Source: Prevotella sp. | GTDB lineage: Bacteria > Bacteroidota > Bacteroidia > Bacteroidales > Bacteroidaceae | Length of the DNA stretch: 64,000 nucleotides | Assembly: GCA_022781445.1 (NCBI GenBank) | Contig: JALETQ010000026.1 | Coordinates: 1-64,000 of the forward strand | Direction of reading: 5' to 3' | Part shown: in pieces, positions 35,294-45,200 of the stretch | How the letters are laid out: each line of letters starts with the position of its first letter | Position numbering within the stretch: position 1 is the first letter of the stretch | Notes under the pieces: model-generated | What the model was told of the DNA's origin: nothing | The model's input: only the letters and a program-made list of their open reading frames with translations | Databases searched by the model: none | Program-made: the position numbers and the translations under genes

Positions 35294-37285
35294 ATGACCA
35301 AAGAAGAATTTATTGCCGATATCCGTGCCGGTATTCCCGACACGTTGCCCGCACCGAGACCCTACGATCCCGGTGTGAACCATGCACCCAAACGCAAGGA
35401 TATCCTCACGGAAGAGGAGAAAAAGCTCGCGCTTCGTAACGCCTTGCGCTATTTCCCCAAACATCTTCATGCCGAATTGGCTCCCGAGTTTGCCCAAGAG
35501 CTGCACGAATACGGACGTATCTATATGTACCGTTACCGTCCGCTCTACGACATGTATGCCCGTCCGGTCAACGAATATCCCCACCGCTCGCGTCAGGCTG
35601 CCGCCATCATGCTCATGATTCAAAACAACTTGGATCCGCAGGTGGCACAACATCCTCACGAACTGATTACCTATGGCGGCAACGGTGCCGTGTTCCAAAA
35701 CTGGGCGCAATACCGTCTGGTGATGAAATACCTCAGCGAAATGACCGACGAACAGACTCTCGTGATGTACTCCGGACATCCGCTCGGACTGTTCCCTTCC
35801 CATAAAAATGCACCGCGCGTGGTGGTAACCAATGGCATGGTGATACCCAATTACTCCAAACCCGACGATTGGGAACGCATGAACGCGCTCGGCGTAAGCC
35901 AGTACGGACAGATGACTGCCGGCTCATATATGTATATCGGTCCGCAAGGCATCGTACACGGCACCACCATCACCGTACTCAATGCAGCCCGCAAGGTGGG
36001 TGGCGATAACATGAAACTCTTTGTGACGGCAGGTCTTGGCGGCATGAGCGGTGCCCAGCCCAAGGCAGGCAACATTGCCGGCGTGGTGAGCGTGACAGCT
36101 GAAATCAACCCGCAGGCTGCCCGGAAGCGTTACGAACAGGGATGGGTCGACGAACTGCACGAAGACCTGAACGAACTCATACCCGCCATCCGCAAAGCCG
36201 TTGCCGACCGCAAGGTCGTTTCCATGGCTTATGTGGGCAACGTCGTGGACCTTTGGGAACGTCTTGCCGACGAGCAGATTCGCGTGGACCTCGGCAGCGA
36301 TCAGACTTCTCTGCACAATCCGTGGGCAGGTGGCTATTATCCCGTGGGACTTTCGCTCGAAGAATCGCAGCGCATGATGGCCGAAGAACCCGAACTGTTC
36401 AAGGAGAAGGTGCAGGAATCGCTCCGCCGTCAGGTGACCGCCATCAACCGACTTACTGCCAACGGCATGTACTTCTTCGACTATGGCAACGCCTTCCTGC
36501 TCGAATCGAGCCGTGCCGGTGCCGACATCATGGGTGAAGATGGCAAGTTCCGCTATCCGTCTTATGTGCAAGACATCATGGGTCCCATGTTCTTCGACTA
36601 CGGTTTCGGACCTTTCCGCTGGGTATGTACGTCGGGCGACCCCAAGGATTTGGAAACGACCGACCGCCTTGCCGCACAGGTTCTCGAAGAGATCCGCAAT
36701 ACCGCACCCGCTTCCATCGTGGGACAGATGGACGACAACATCCACTGGATCAAGGAAGCCGGCAAGAACAAGCTCGTCGTAGGCTCGCAGGCCCGCATCC
36801 TTTATGCCGATGCCGAGGGACGTTCGAAGATTGCCTTGGCATTCAACGATGCCATCAAGAGCGGCGAATTGTCGGCTCCCGTGGTGCTGGGTCGCGACCA
36901 TCATGACGTATCGGGCACCGACTCGCCCTTCAGGGAAACCTCCAACATCTATGACGGCTCGCAATTCTGTGCCGACATGGCGGTTCAAAACGTCATCGGC
37001 GACTCCTTCCGTGGCGCCACATGGGTAAGTATCCACAACGGTGGCGGCGTAGGCTGGGGCGAAGTGATGAACGGTGGCTTCGGTATGGTCATCGACGGCA
37101 GCGAAGACAGTGCCCGCCATATTCGTGAAATGCTGTTCTGGGATGTCAACAACGGTATCACCCGCCGTGCATGGGCACGCAACGAAGGCTCCATCGAAGC
37201 CATCAAGCGCGAAATGGAACGTACCCCCGACTTCCAAGTCACCCTGCCCAACTTCGTCGACGACGACATCCTCAACATCATCTGA
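35294..37285 (+). CDS. hutU: Urocanate hydratase
   Basis: A 663-residue NAD-dependent urocanase, converting urocanate to imidazolonepropionate. The dinucleotide site FVTAGLGGMSGAQPKAGNIA and the substrate region SDQTSLHNPWAGGYYPVG are clear, with GGGVGWGEVMNGGFGMVIDG near the C-terminus. It is about 100 residues longer than the E. coli-type enzyme and has the N-terminal extension I associate with Bacteroidetes homologues. It lies 132 bp after ftcD and 47 bp before hutH, same strand. Confidence 0.96.
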   Translation: MTKEEFIADIRAGIPDTLPAPRPYDPGVNHAPKRKDILTEEEKKLALRNALRYFPKHLHAELAPEFAQELHEYGRIYMYRYRPLYDMYARPVNEYPHRSRQAAAIMLMIQNNLDPQVAQHPHELITYGGNGAVFQNWAQYRLVMKYLSEMTDEQTLVMYSGHPLGLFPSHKNAPRVVVTNGMVIPNYSKPDDWERMNALGVSQYGQMTAGSYMYIGPQGIVHGTTITVLNAARKVGGDNMKLFVTAGLGGMSGAQPKAGNIAGVVSVTAEINPQAARKRYEQGWVDELHEDLNELIPAIRKAVADRKVVSMAYVGNVVDLWERLADEQIRVDLGSDQTSLHNPWAGGYYPVGLSLEESQRMMAEEPELFKEKVQESLRRQVTAINRLTANGMYFFDYGNAFLLESSRAGADIMGEDGKFRYPSYVQDIMGPMFFDYGFGPFRWVCTSGDPKDLETTDRLAAQVLEEIRNTAPASIVGQMDDNIHWIKEAGKNKLVVGSQARILYADAEGRSKIALAFNDAIKSGELSAPVVLGRDHHDVSGTDSPFRETSNIYDGSQFCADMAVQNVIGDSFRGATWVSIHNGGGVGWGEVMNGGFGMVIDGSEDSARHIREMLFWDVNNGITRRAWARNEGSIEAIKREMERTPDFQVTLPNFVDDDILNII

Positions 37286-37332
37286 TTGCTAATCTCGGAG
37301 CCTCCGGGCTCCTTTCAAATTCCGATAACAAC

Positions 37333-38817
37333 ATGAATCATCAAATAAGTGCCGAACATCTCAGCATAGACCGCGTAAAAGAAATTGTCTACAACGGTTA
37401 CAAAATAGAATTGAGCGATGATGCCCGCCAACGCATCGTGTGCTGTCGCGAGTATCTCGACCGCAAAATCAAGGAATCCGACGTACCTATCTATGGTGTC
37501 ACAACGGGTTTCGGGTCGCTCTGCAAGATTTCCATCGACGAAGATCAGTTGGCCCAGCTGCAAATCAACCTCATGATGTCGCATGCCTGCGGTGTGGGCA
37601 ACAGGGTGAGAAATGACATCGTCAAGATGATGGTGTTGCTCAAGATACAGTCGCTCAGCTACGGTTTCTCGGGCATCAAGCTCGATACCGTCGAACGGCT
37701 CGTCGACTTCTTCAACAATGATGTCTACCCCGTCGTGTACCAGCAAGGTTCGGTAGGTGCTTCGGGTGATCTCGTGCCGCTGGCACATCTCTGCCTACCG
37801 CTGGTGGGAATGGGGCATGTGGAATACCAAGGCGAGGTGATGACGGGCGAAGAACTCAACAAGAGAATGGGCTGGGAGCCCATCCGTCTGGGTTCGAAAG
37901 AGGGACTGGCATTGCTCAACGGTACGCAGAATATGAGTGCCCATGCCGTGTGGTCGCTCATCAACGCCAAGCGGCTCATCGAGTGGGCGGATGTCATAGG
38001 TGCCATGTCGCTCGAGGCCTACGACGGAAGGAAAGACCCCTTCACGCCTGCCGTTCACATCGTGCGTCCCCACAAAGGACAGTTGGCCACAGCCAACCGC
38101 ATCAACGAACTGCTCGAGGGCAGTGAACTCATCAAGCAGCCCAAGGTCAACGTGCAAGACCCGTACTCGTTCCGTTGTATGCCGCAGGTGCATGGCACCG
38201 TGAAAGACTCGACAGCGTATGTCGAATCGGTCATTGACACCGAGATCAACTCGGCAACCGACAACCCGACCGTATGCCCCGACGAGGATCTGATTATCTC
38301 TGCCGGCAACTTCCACGGCGAACCCATCGCGCTGCCCATCGACTTCCTTGCGATTGCCATGAACGAACTGGGAAGCATCTCCGAACGACGCACTTACAAA
38401 CTCGTGTCGGGAACGCGCGATCTGCCGAACTTCCTGGTTGCCAAACCGGGTGTGAACAGCGGTTTCATGATACCGCAATATACCGCAGCTGCCATTGCCA
38501 ACCAAAACAAGACACTCTGTATGCCTTCGTCGGCCGACACCATCCCCACTTCGCAAGGTCAGGAAGACCATGTGTCGATGGGTGCCAACGCCGGTACCAA
38601 GCTGGTCAACGTGGTAGAAAACACCGAACGCATCCTCGCCATCGAGTTGTTTAACGCGGCTCAGGCCCTCGAGTTCCGTCGCCCGCTGAAGTCATCACCC
38701 GTCATCGAACGCATCCATGCCGACTTCCGCAAGGTGGTGCCTTTCATCGAGGATGATGTGGTGATGTATCCCCATATCGCGGAAGCGGTGAAGTTCCTCA
38801 AGGAAGAACAGATCTGA
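37333..38817 (+). CDS. hutH: Histidine ammonia-lyase
   Basis: A 494-residue lyase that deaminates histidine to urocanate using the self-formed MIO cofactor. The Ala143-Ser144-Gly145 triad lies in GSVGASGDLVPLAHL. Further signatures are YGVTTGFGSL and QDPYSFRCMPQVHG. Last gene of the plus-strand hut run and followed by a strong terminator. The start at 37333 gives the normal N-terminus. A longer open frame from 37171 overlaps hutU. Confidence 0.97.
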   Translation: MNHQISAEHLSIDRVKEIVYNGYKIELSDDARQRIVCCREYLDRKIKESDVPIYGVTTGFGSLCKISIDEDQLAQLQINLMMSHACGVGNRVRNDIVKMMVLLKIQSLSYGFSGIKLDTVERLVDFFNNDVYPVVYQQGSVGASGDLVPLAHLCLPLVGMGHVEYQGEVMTGEELNKRMGWEPIRLGSKEGLALLNGTQNMSAHAVWSLINAKRLIEWADVIGAMSLEAYDGRKDPFTPAVHIVRPHKGQLATANRINELLEGSELIKQPKVNVQDPYSFRCMPQVHGTVKDSTAYVESVIDTEINSATDNPTVCPDEDLIISAGNFHGEPIALPIDFLAIAMNELGSISERRTYKLVSGTRDLPNFLVAKPGVNSGFMIPQYTAAAIANQNKTLCMPSSADTIPTSQGQEDHVSMGANAGTKLVNVVENTERILAIELFNAAQALEFRRPLKSSPVIERIHADFRKVVPFIEDDVVMYPHIAEAVKFLKEEQI

Positions 38818-38930
38818 TGTGTTCGGACACCGGACACCGGCAGAACCCATGAGAGCCATGAATTTTTTCATGTTTTTCTCATGGCGAATGAAAAAAATAC
38901 CATTTTCTTAGGAAGATGCCATAGTGCGTG

Positions 38931-38965
38931 GGGCGGATGTCTGTGAACGGCATCCGCCCTTTTTT
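38931..38965 (+). terminator. hutH terminator
   Basis: GGGCGGATG (38931-38939) pairs with CATCCGCCC (38951-38959), followed by TTTTTT (38960-38965). Classic intrinsic terminator for the hut operon. Confidence 0.92.
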
Positions 38966-38982
38966 CTTGCCATGACTGCGTC

Positions 38983-39043
38983 CTCATGACCGATCTGGGT
39001 TAAAATGTGGGACAAGACGTCATCATGACCGATTCGGATTTGA
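38983..39043. repeat. Two terminal ends of the dispersed element in tandem (e7)
   Basis: TCATGACCGATCTGGGTTAA (38983-39002) and TCATGACCGATTCGGATTTG (39023-39042) lie 40 bp apart in the same orientation. The string between them, AATGTGGGACAAGACG, matches in reverse complement the arm of e4 at 24,985-25,000. Only the ends are present. Confidence 0.65.
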
Positions 39044-39094
39044 TAGGGGATTGGCGGGAAGGCATGAGGAGAGCATGCAGAAGAAGAAAGAAAA

Positions 39095-39131
39095 ACGGGT
39101 TTGCATCCATTGGCATCGGAAGCAAACCCGT
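39095..39131 (-). terminator. Terminator of the C1 peptidase gene
   Basis: ACGGGTTTGC (39095-39104) pairs with GCAAACCCGT (39122-39131). On the minus strand the stem is followed by a run of T (complement of AAAAA at 39091-39095). It lies 33 bp beyond the peptidase stop. Confidence 0.85.
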
Positions 39132-39163
39132 AGATATGCGTTGTGTATGCGAACGCGATTTGA

Positions 39164-40567
39164 TTACATGTCGTCGGAGAACAAGGGATCGTCGGGCATC
39201 ACCATGGTGGGTTTCTGCTTGGCCATCTCCAAGATGTTGGCAGGGACGAACTGCTTGTCGACCACAAGGCGGAACATATATTCGTTGAACCATTCGTTGG
39301 TCATGATGAGGCAGCCGTTTTGTCCCCAGCTTCCGCCCCATGAGTTTTCAACCTTCCATTTCCTGGGGTTGCCGTTCTCGTCGAGGTCGACGGCAGTGAG
39401 GGTCATGGCGTGGGTCGAGCCGCTGTCGAAAGTCATGATGCGTTGTGCCTTGTTCATGGGGAACGTGGTGTTGAAAATCGAACCGTAGTCGAAGTTGTTG
39501 AGGTCGTTGTAGCCTCGTTTGCGGTCAAGTTGCACACCCACATCGTAAGAGGAGTAGAGCTTATGACCTGCTTTGAGTGAAGTGATGGCGAGTTTGGCTA
39601 TTTCTTCCATCGGCAGGTTGAGGTATTTCCAGTTCTGGCCGTCGTAGGTGTGCCGGTTGTATTCCACCTCATAGGTTTTGTAGTAAGGACGGCGCGGGTC
39701 GTTCATGACCATGATGAAGGTGCCGCTGATGGGACCGCCGACGGTTTCCTTGAAGAACGATTGGGGAGTGTAACGCTTGGCAGGGGTGATGGCTTTGCCG
39801 TCCTTGTCCTTGAAAGCGTAGGTGAATTCCCTGACCGGTTCGCCCAAGGTGAGACACAGGATGTTGTAGATGGTGGCAAGCATTTCTTCTTTCCGCGCCT
39901 GAACGGCGGCGGGTTTGGTCTTGCTGTTGGCCCTGTTGCGCAGTTCGAGTCCGAATTCTCTGAGCTTCGACGACATGAGGCGTGCCATGATGCGTGTGTT
40001 GTCTGACGAATAGGTTTCGGGCTGTACGCTCATGGGAACCAATCCGTATTTGTCTGCAAGGTCGGAAACTCCGCAGAAGGTACCTCCGTCGTTGATGGGG
40101 TTTTTGAAAAAGAACTGAACGATCTTGTCTTCGAAGGGTTTGTTGGCATTGTCGATGACGCCTTGCAACATGAGATTGGCCTTTTCGAACTGGTCCCAGA
40201 AGAAGAGATAGGCATGCGAGTATTCGACGTTGAGCGAATCACTACGCTGTGCAAAATTGGAGCGAAGTACGTTGAAGCCGGTGAACATCCAGCAGCGGCC
40301 CGAACTCTTCTGGTCATGGATGCTCTGCTTGGGTGTCTCTACGGAGAAGTAGGTGTCGATGGCACCGGCATTGTCCCTGTTTTTCGCCAAGTCGTCGATG
40401 TTGTTGGCAGCGAGTGCGTTGGCAATGGCCTTGCCTTGCGTGTTCTTTACCTGTGTCTGTTGAATCTTCCGGAGCATTTCGGATGAAATGCCTCCCGCCT
40501 TTTTCTGTGCCGTCGCGATTCCGCCCATCGCGGTCAGGAGGCATAAAGCTATGATTTTCTTGTTCAT
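39164..40567 (-). CDS. Secreted C1-family cysteine peptidase (bleomycin hydrolase / aminopeptidase C type)
   Basis: A 467-residue papain-fold peptidase with a signal peptide (KKIIALCLLTAMGGIATA). The catalytic Cys92 is in SSGRCWMFTGFNVLR, the His in STHAMTLTAVDLDE, and the Asn in WKVENSWGGSWGQNG. These match peptidase family C1B, whose best known members (PepC, bleomycin hydrolase) are cytosolic aminopeptidases. The signal peptide makes this an envelope or secreted version, consistent with peptide use in asaccharolytic or proteolytic Bacteroidales. No T9SS C-terminal domain is visible. Single-gene unit. Confidence 0.92.
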   Translation of the reverse strand: MNKKIIALCLLTAMGGIATAQKKAGGISSEMLRKIQQTQVKNTQGKAIANALAANNIDDLAKNRDNAGAIDTYFSVETPKQSIHDQKSSGRCWMFTGFNVLRSNFAQRSDSLNVEYSHAYLFFWDQFEKANLMLQGVIDNANKPFEDKIVQFFFKNPINDGGTFCGVSDLADKYGLVPMSVQPETYSSDNTRIMARLMSSKLREFGLELRNRANSKTKPAAVQARKEEMLATIYNILCLTLGEPVREFTYAFKDKDGKAITPAKRYTPQSFFKETVGGPISGTFIMVMNDPRRPYYKTYEVEYNRHTYDGQNWKYLNLPMEEIAKLAITSLKAGHKLYSSYDVGVQLDRKRGYNDLNNFDYGSIFNTTFPMNKAQRIMTFDSGSTHAMTLTAVDLDENGNPRKWKVENSWGGSWGQNGCLIMTNEWFNEYMFRLVVDKQFVPANILEMAKQKPTMVMPDDPLFSDDM

Positions 40568-40708
40568 GATAGGATGATAGATGATGTATTTTTCGGTTGG
40601 TGTATTTGTCCTTGTGGCCGGCTTATGTGTCCCTCTTTCATCGGAAAGGTTGGTTTCGTCCGGGCTTTGCCGTTCGATACCTGCTGCCTGCCTTTATCTT
40701 TTTCTTTG

Positions 40709-40716
40709 CAAATATA
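40709..40716 (-). promoter_or_regulatory. Promoter (-7) of the C1 peptidase gene
   Basis: Minus-strand TATATTTG fits TAnnTTTG, giving a leader of about 135 nt before the ATG at 40567. The -33 box is not evident. Confidence 0.45.
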
Positions 40717-40773
40717 CATAATTTATTCCGTAGAAGGCCCGTGATAGTGATTATTAACCCAATAAAGTCATGG

Positions 40774-40887
40774 GAATGCCCGAAATCACGTCAGATAACG
40801 GCCGGCACGTTGCCCGCGTATCTGTCCCGCCATCTGACGTGCTTTCGGGCATTCTGTTCTCAGATTCTCTCATGGACGATTGGGGTT
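40774..40887. repeat. Inverted repeat plus element end (e8)
   Basis: Arms of 23 bp at 40774-40796 (GAATGCCCGAAATCACGTCA...) and 40832-40854 (...TGACGTGCTTTCGGGCATTC) match at 22 of 23 positions around a 35-bp loop. Beyond them ATGGACGATTGGGGTT (40872-40887) resembles the element's terminal repeat. It may be a rearranged or internally deleted copy. Confidence 0.55.
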
Positions 40888-40935
40888 CAATCTTCATTAC
40901 CCTGTCCGTCCAACCGGCGGAATGATACCTCTTCG

Positions 40936-41025
40936 GAATTCCCAACGTGTTGAGAATTATTTCCCAACAGGTTGAGAAATATTTCCCAACGGGTTGAAAA
41001 ATATTTCTCAACACGTTGGGAATTC
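40936..41025. repeat. Palindromic 22-bp-period array (J)
   Basis: Four units begin at 40941, 40963, 40985 and 41007 (exactly 22 bp apart), the first three with CCCAAC and the last CTCAAC. The outermost 21 bp on each side (40936-40956 and 41005-41025) are perfect inverted repeats beginning GAATTCCCAACGTGTTGAGA. The unit sequence differs from arrays P, Q, R and S, while the period is the same. Confidence 0.82.
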
Positions 41026-41554
41026 GCAGGACATGAACAAACGAGCCCCGGACAGCTACCGTGGAAAGCATCATGCAAAGGCGTGGCGACGGTTTGCGAA
41101 GGGCTTTTGTGCGAGGGCGGTGTGCTTTGTGTGGCATGGAGAGGGGTGACGGGTGGAGACGAATGCCGGTTTCGTCGCGTTCGCGTTGGGGCTGTCTTGC
41201 CGAACGGACTTGGGTGAAAAATGTCATCAGTGCATGAAGGAAGGTTGGGTCTTGAGAGAACATCAAGGTCATTTTTCCTGCCTTCATAAGAACAAATTCT
41301 TTCACCACTCTGAAAATGATTCAGGACGCTGTTGAAGAATGAACGATAAAAAAACGCTTTGTAAGCAATAACCCGATGAATGGCGCGTTAATAAACAATA
41401 GGTTCGGCAGGTCGTGTGCCTGCACCGATGGCGAACAGAAAACCGTCTCGGCACGAGTGATGCCGTCGAGGGCGATGCCGTCCGCTTTCACGCAAGTTGC
41501 CAAATAAGGGCAGAGACAGCAGCAGACCATCGGAAAGCCATGTAGTACAGAAGT

Positions 41555-41578
41555 TATACCATATAATATATATAGAAG
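41555..41578 (+). promoter_or_regulatory. AT-rich leader repeat upstream of ruvA
   Basis: TATACCATATAATATATATA then GAAG, ending 1 nt before the ruvA ATG (41580). Closely related to the leader repeat before relA/spoT. No G-rich ribosome-binding site is visible, so this AT-rich leader may support initiation. Confidence 0.5.
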
Positions 41579-41579
41579 C

Positions 41580-42197
41580 ATGTTCGAGTACATCAGAGGA
41601 GAACTGGCAGAACTGACCCCTGCCTTGGCTGTCGTTGAGGCAAGCGGGGTGGGCTATGCCATCAACATATCGCTCAACACGTTTACCGCCATCCAAGGAA
41701 AAAAAGAGGTGAGGCTGCTCATCCACGAGGTGCTTGTATGCGGAGGACGCGACGATTCGTTCACGCTCTTCGGTTTCGCCACGCACCGTGAACGCGACTT
41801 GTACCGGCAACTCATCTCCGTGAGCGGTGTGGGTTCGAACACGGCACGCATGATTCTGTCGTCGATGTCGCCTGCCGAACTGGTGGAGTGCATCTCAAAC
41901 GGTGACGAAAAACTGCTCAAAGGCGTAAAAGGCATCGGACTCAAGACAGCCCAACGCATCATTGTCGACCTGCGCGACAAGATGGCCGCCAATGCCATGA
42001 CACAGGGTGAAACGGGAGAAAGAGCGACGGCCGCCGCCGCCATCAGTCCGTCAGTGAAAGCCGAAGCCGTGGGTGCCCTCACGATGTTGGGCTTTGCACC
42101 GGCTCCTTCATCAAAGGTTGTGGCCGAGATTCTCAAAGAACAGCCCGACCTCCATGTAGAACAAGTGGTGAAACTGGCATTGAAACAGATCAAATAA
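41580..42197 (+). CDS. ruvA: Holliday junction DNA helicase subunit RuvA
   Basis: A 205-residue subunit that binds four-way junctions as a tetramer and loads the RuvB motor. OB-fold N-terminus (MFEYIRGELAELTPALAVVE), two helix-hairpin-helix motifs (ISVSGVGSNTARMIL and LKGVKGIGLKTAQRIIVDL), and the flexible C-terminal domain that contacts RuvB (about 155-205). ruvB and ruvC are not in the window. It is 53 bp upstream of sprA, a pairing also known in other Bacteroidetes. Confidence 0.97.
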   Translation: MFEYIRGELAELTPALAVVEASGVGYAINISLNTFTAIQGKKEVRLLIHEVLVCGGRDDSFTLFGFATHRERDLYRQLISVSGVGSNTARMILSSMSPAELVECISNGDEKLLKGVKGIGLKTAQRIIVDLRDKMAANAMTQGETGERATAAAAISPSVKAEAVGALTMLGFAPAPSSKVVAEILKEQPDLHVEQVVKLALKQIK

Positions 42198-42250
42198 CCT
42201 TTTTTCCCGGAAAGCATCAGATAAGAAGCTGAAAGTAATTACCCAAAAGA

Positions 42251-45200
42251 ATGATGAGAAGCAAGAGGCAACTGACCATCCTGACCATACTCCTGCCAAG
42301 CATACTCAGTGTGTTGGCAGGAACTTTTGCCGTATTGCCTCCCCTGCATCTGCCCTCCACGCCCCCCGACTCGACCGTCGTCAAGGCGCAACCCATTCTC
42401 ACTGAAGACGAGGATATTCCCGACTCGCTGCTCAACCCGCGCTGGAAGGTGCAGCGCACCACTCCCGTCACGCAGGAAGACCTCGGCAGAGGGGTTCTCG
42501 ACCTGCAGCAGCCCGACAACCTCAAGCAGGAAGTGATCTACAACGACACCATCAACCGCTATGTCATCGGTTCGAAGATAGGCGATACCTATATCAATGC
42601 GCCCATCATGATGACCCCCGAAGAGTATCGGAAGTGGAGCGAAAAGCAAGCCTTCAACGCCTTCTTCAAATCCAAAAACGAAGAGGTGACCAAGAACAAG
42701 GGCAAGGACAAGTTCGATTTTACGGATATGCACTTCGACCTCGGACCCGCAGAAAAGATATTCGGGCCGGGCGGCGTGCGCATCAAGACGCAGGGAACGG
42801 CAGAACTTCGTTTCGGCGCAACCCTCAAAAACATCGACAACCCGTCGCTGCCCATCCGCAACCGCAAGACAACGACGATGGTCTTCGACGAGAAAATCAA
42901 CCTCAACGTTAACGGCAAGGTGGGCGACAAGGTGAACATGAACCTGAACTACAACACCGATGCCACCTTCGATTTCGATGCACAGAACCTCAAGCTCAAA
43001 TACGAGGGCAAGGAAGACGAAATCATCAAGCTCGTCGAAGCCGGCAACACATCCTTCCCGAGCAATTCTTCGCTCATCAGAGGTGCCAGTTCGCTTTTCG
43101 GCTTGCGTACCGACCTGCAGTTCGGCAGGCTCAAGCTCCAAACCATCTTCTCGCAGAAGAAATCATCGTCGAAGAGCGTCTCGTCACGAGGCGGCGTGCA
43201 GCTCACGCCATTCGAAATCGACGTTGCCAACTATGAGGACAACCGTCACTTCTTCCTCTCGCAGTATTTCCGCGATACCTACGACGAGGCCATGAAGACT
43301 CTGCCCAACCTCACCACCGGCATCAGCATCGGAAACGTGGAAATATGGGTGACCAACAAGACCGGAACGACCCGTGAAACCCGCAACATCATTGCACTCA
43401 CCGACCTTGGCGAAAACCGTCAGGTGTCCAATCCGCAATGGACCGTCACCGGTATGCCTGTTCCTTCAAACTCGGCAAACAGTCTGTACTCTTCCTTGGT
43501 GAACATATACCCGGCTGCCCGCAACATCGATCAGGCATCGACGACCCTCGACGGCATCGGCAACTTCGTCGGCGGCAATGACTACGAAAAACTCGAAAGT
43601 GCCCGCCTGCTGACTCCCTCGGAGTATGATGTAAACAGAGCCCTGGGCTATGTCTCGCTCAAAACTCCCCTGCAAACCGATCAGGTGCTGGCGGTAGCCT
43701 ATGAATACACCTACGGCGGCGTGACCTACAAGGTCGGAGAATTTGCCACAGACATCAATGACGTGTCGCAATGTCTGTTCGTGAAGTCGCTCAAGAACAC
43801 CGGCAACAATCCGCAGCAAGGCAACTGGAACCTCATGATGAAGAACGTGTACTACCTCGCTTCATCGGTGGAAAAGGACAAATTCCGTCTCGACGTGAAA
43901 TATCAGAGTGACACAACGGGCGTTTATCTCACCTATATACCCGAAACGCAGGTCAAGGACCAGCCCATCATACGCATCCTCGGCGCCGACCGCCTCGACA
44001 ATAACATGAAGCCGCATCCCAACGGTTACTTTGACTATGTGGACGGCTACACCGTCAGTAACGGACGTGTGTTCTTTCCGCAGGCCGAGCCTTTCGGACG
44101 TTACATGAAGAAAGTATTGCAGGAACGCGGACTCTCAGCCGACATTGCCGACAAATACTGCTTCTATCAGCTGTACGACTCGACCAAAACCGTGGCAAGA
44201 CAAATTGCGGAGAAGAACAAATATATCCTTACGGGTCAGTTCAGGGGAACCTCTGCCAACGTGATTTCTCTCGGAGCCTACAATGTTCCGCAAGGCTCTG
44301 TGGTTGTTACAGCCGGCGGCATGACCCTCACGGAAGGTTCGGACTACAGCGTAGACTATTCTGCCGGTGAAGTAACCATCCTCAACCAAAGTATTCTCGA
44401 TGCCGGAACATCGGTCAATGTGTCGCTCGAAAGCAACACCGACTTTGCACAGGAACGCAAAACGATGTTCGGCTTGAACTGGGAATACGAGTTTTCCAAA
44501 AACTTCCAGCTCAGCGGTACGTTCCAACATCTGTCCGAGCAGTCGCTGACAACGAAAGTGTCGATGGGCGCCGAGCCGCTCAACAACACCCTGTGGGGCA
44601 TCAACCTCAACTGGAAGAAAGAGAGCCAGTGGCTCACCAACATGCTCGACAAGATACCGTTCCTGCATCTCACACAGCCTTCCAACATCTCACTCAATGC
44701 CGAATTTGCCCAGCTGATAGCCGGACAGAGTCGTGGCACGCAGGACAATGCCTCCTATCTCGATGATTTCGAGAACACGAAAAGCTCCATTGACGTGGGA
44801 GCACCTACCTCATGGATTATCTCCAGTGTACCTACCATGTTCCCGGAGTACAAGGACAAGAGCGGACTTACAAGCGGTTACAATCGTTCGCTGCTGGCAT
44901 GGTACACCATCGACCCCCTTTTCACCCGCCGGTCGTCGTCACTGACTCCCGGGCACATCAAGAGTGACCTGCAACAGCTCTCCAACCATTATGTGAGAGA
45001 GGTATATACACGAGACCTTTATCCCAATCGTGACCGAGGAAACTATAGCGGCGAGTCACCCACCATTCCGGTTCTGAACCTCGCTTTCTATCCCGACGAG
45101 CGCGGTCCGTACAATTTCAATCCCGAGTTGGATGCCAACGGCAGACTGCTGCAGCCTTCCAAGACATGGGGAGGCATGATGCGCAAACTCGACACCAATG

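Larger units (their letters stand above)
38818..39163. other. Convergent intergenic region with two terminators and repeat ends
   Basis: Between convergent hutH and the C1 peptidase gene. It carries the hutH terminator (38931-38965), two element ends (38983-39043) and the peptidase terminator (39095-39131). Confidence 0.6.
40568..41579. other. Long divergent intergenic region between peptidase and ruvA
   Basis: A 1.0-kb gap holding the peptidase promoter, an inverted repeat (40774-40854) with an element end (40872-40887), a palindromic 22-bp array (40936-41025) and the AT-rich ruvA leader (41555-41578). A 184-codon minus-strand frame (40754-41308) spans the array and is not credible as a gene. 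Confidence 0.55.

Noticed and set aside
40754..41308. 184-codon minus-strand open frame
   Set aside because: It runs through the 22-bp palindromic array and element remnant. The translation follows the repeats and has no domain or plausible start context.
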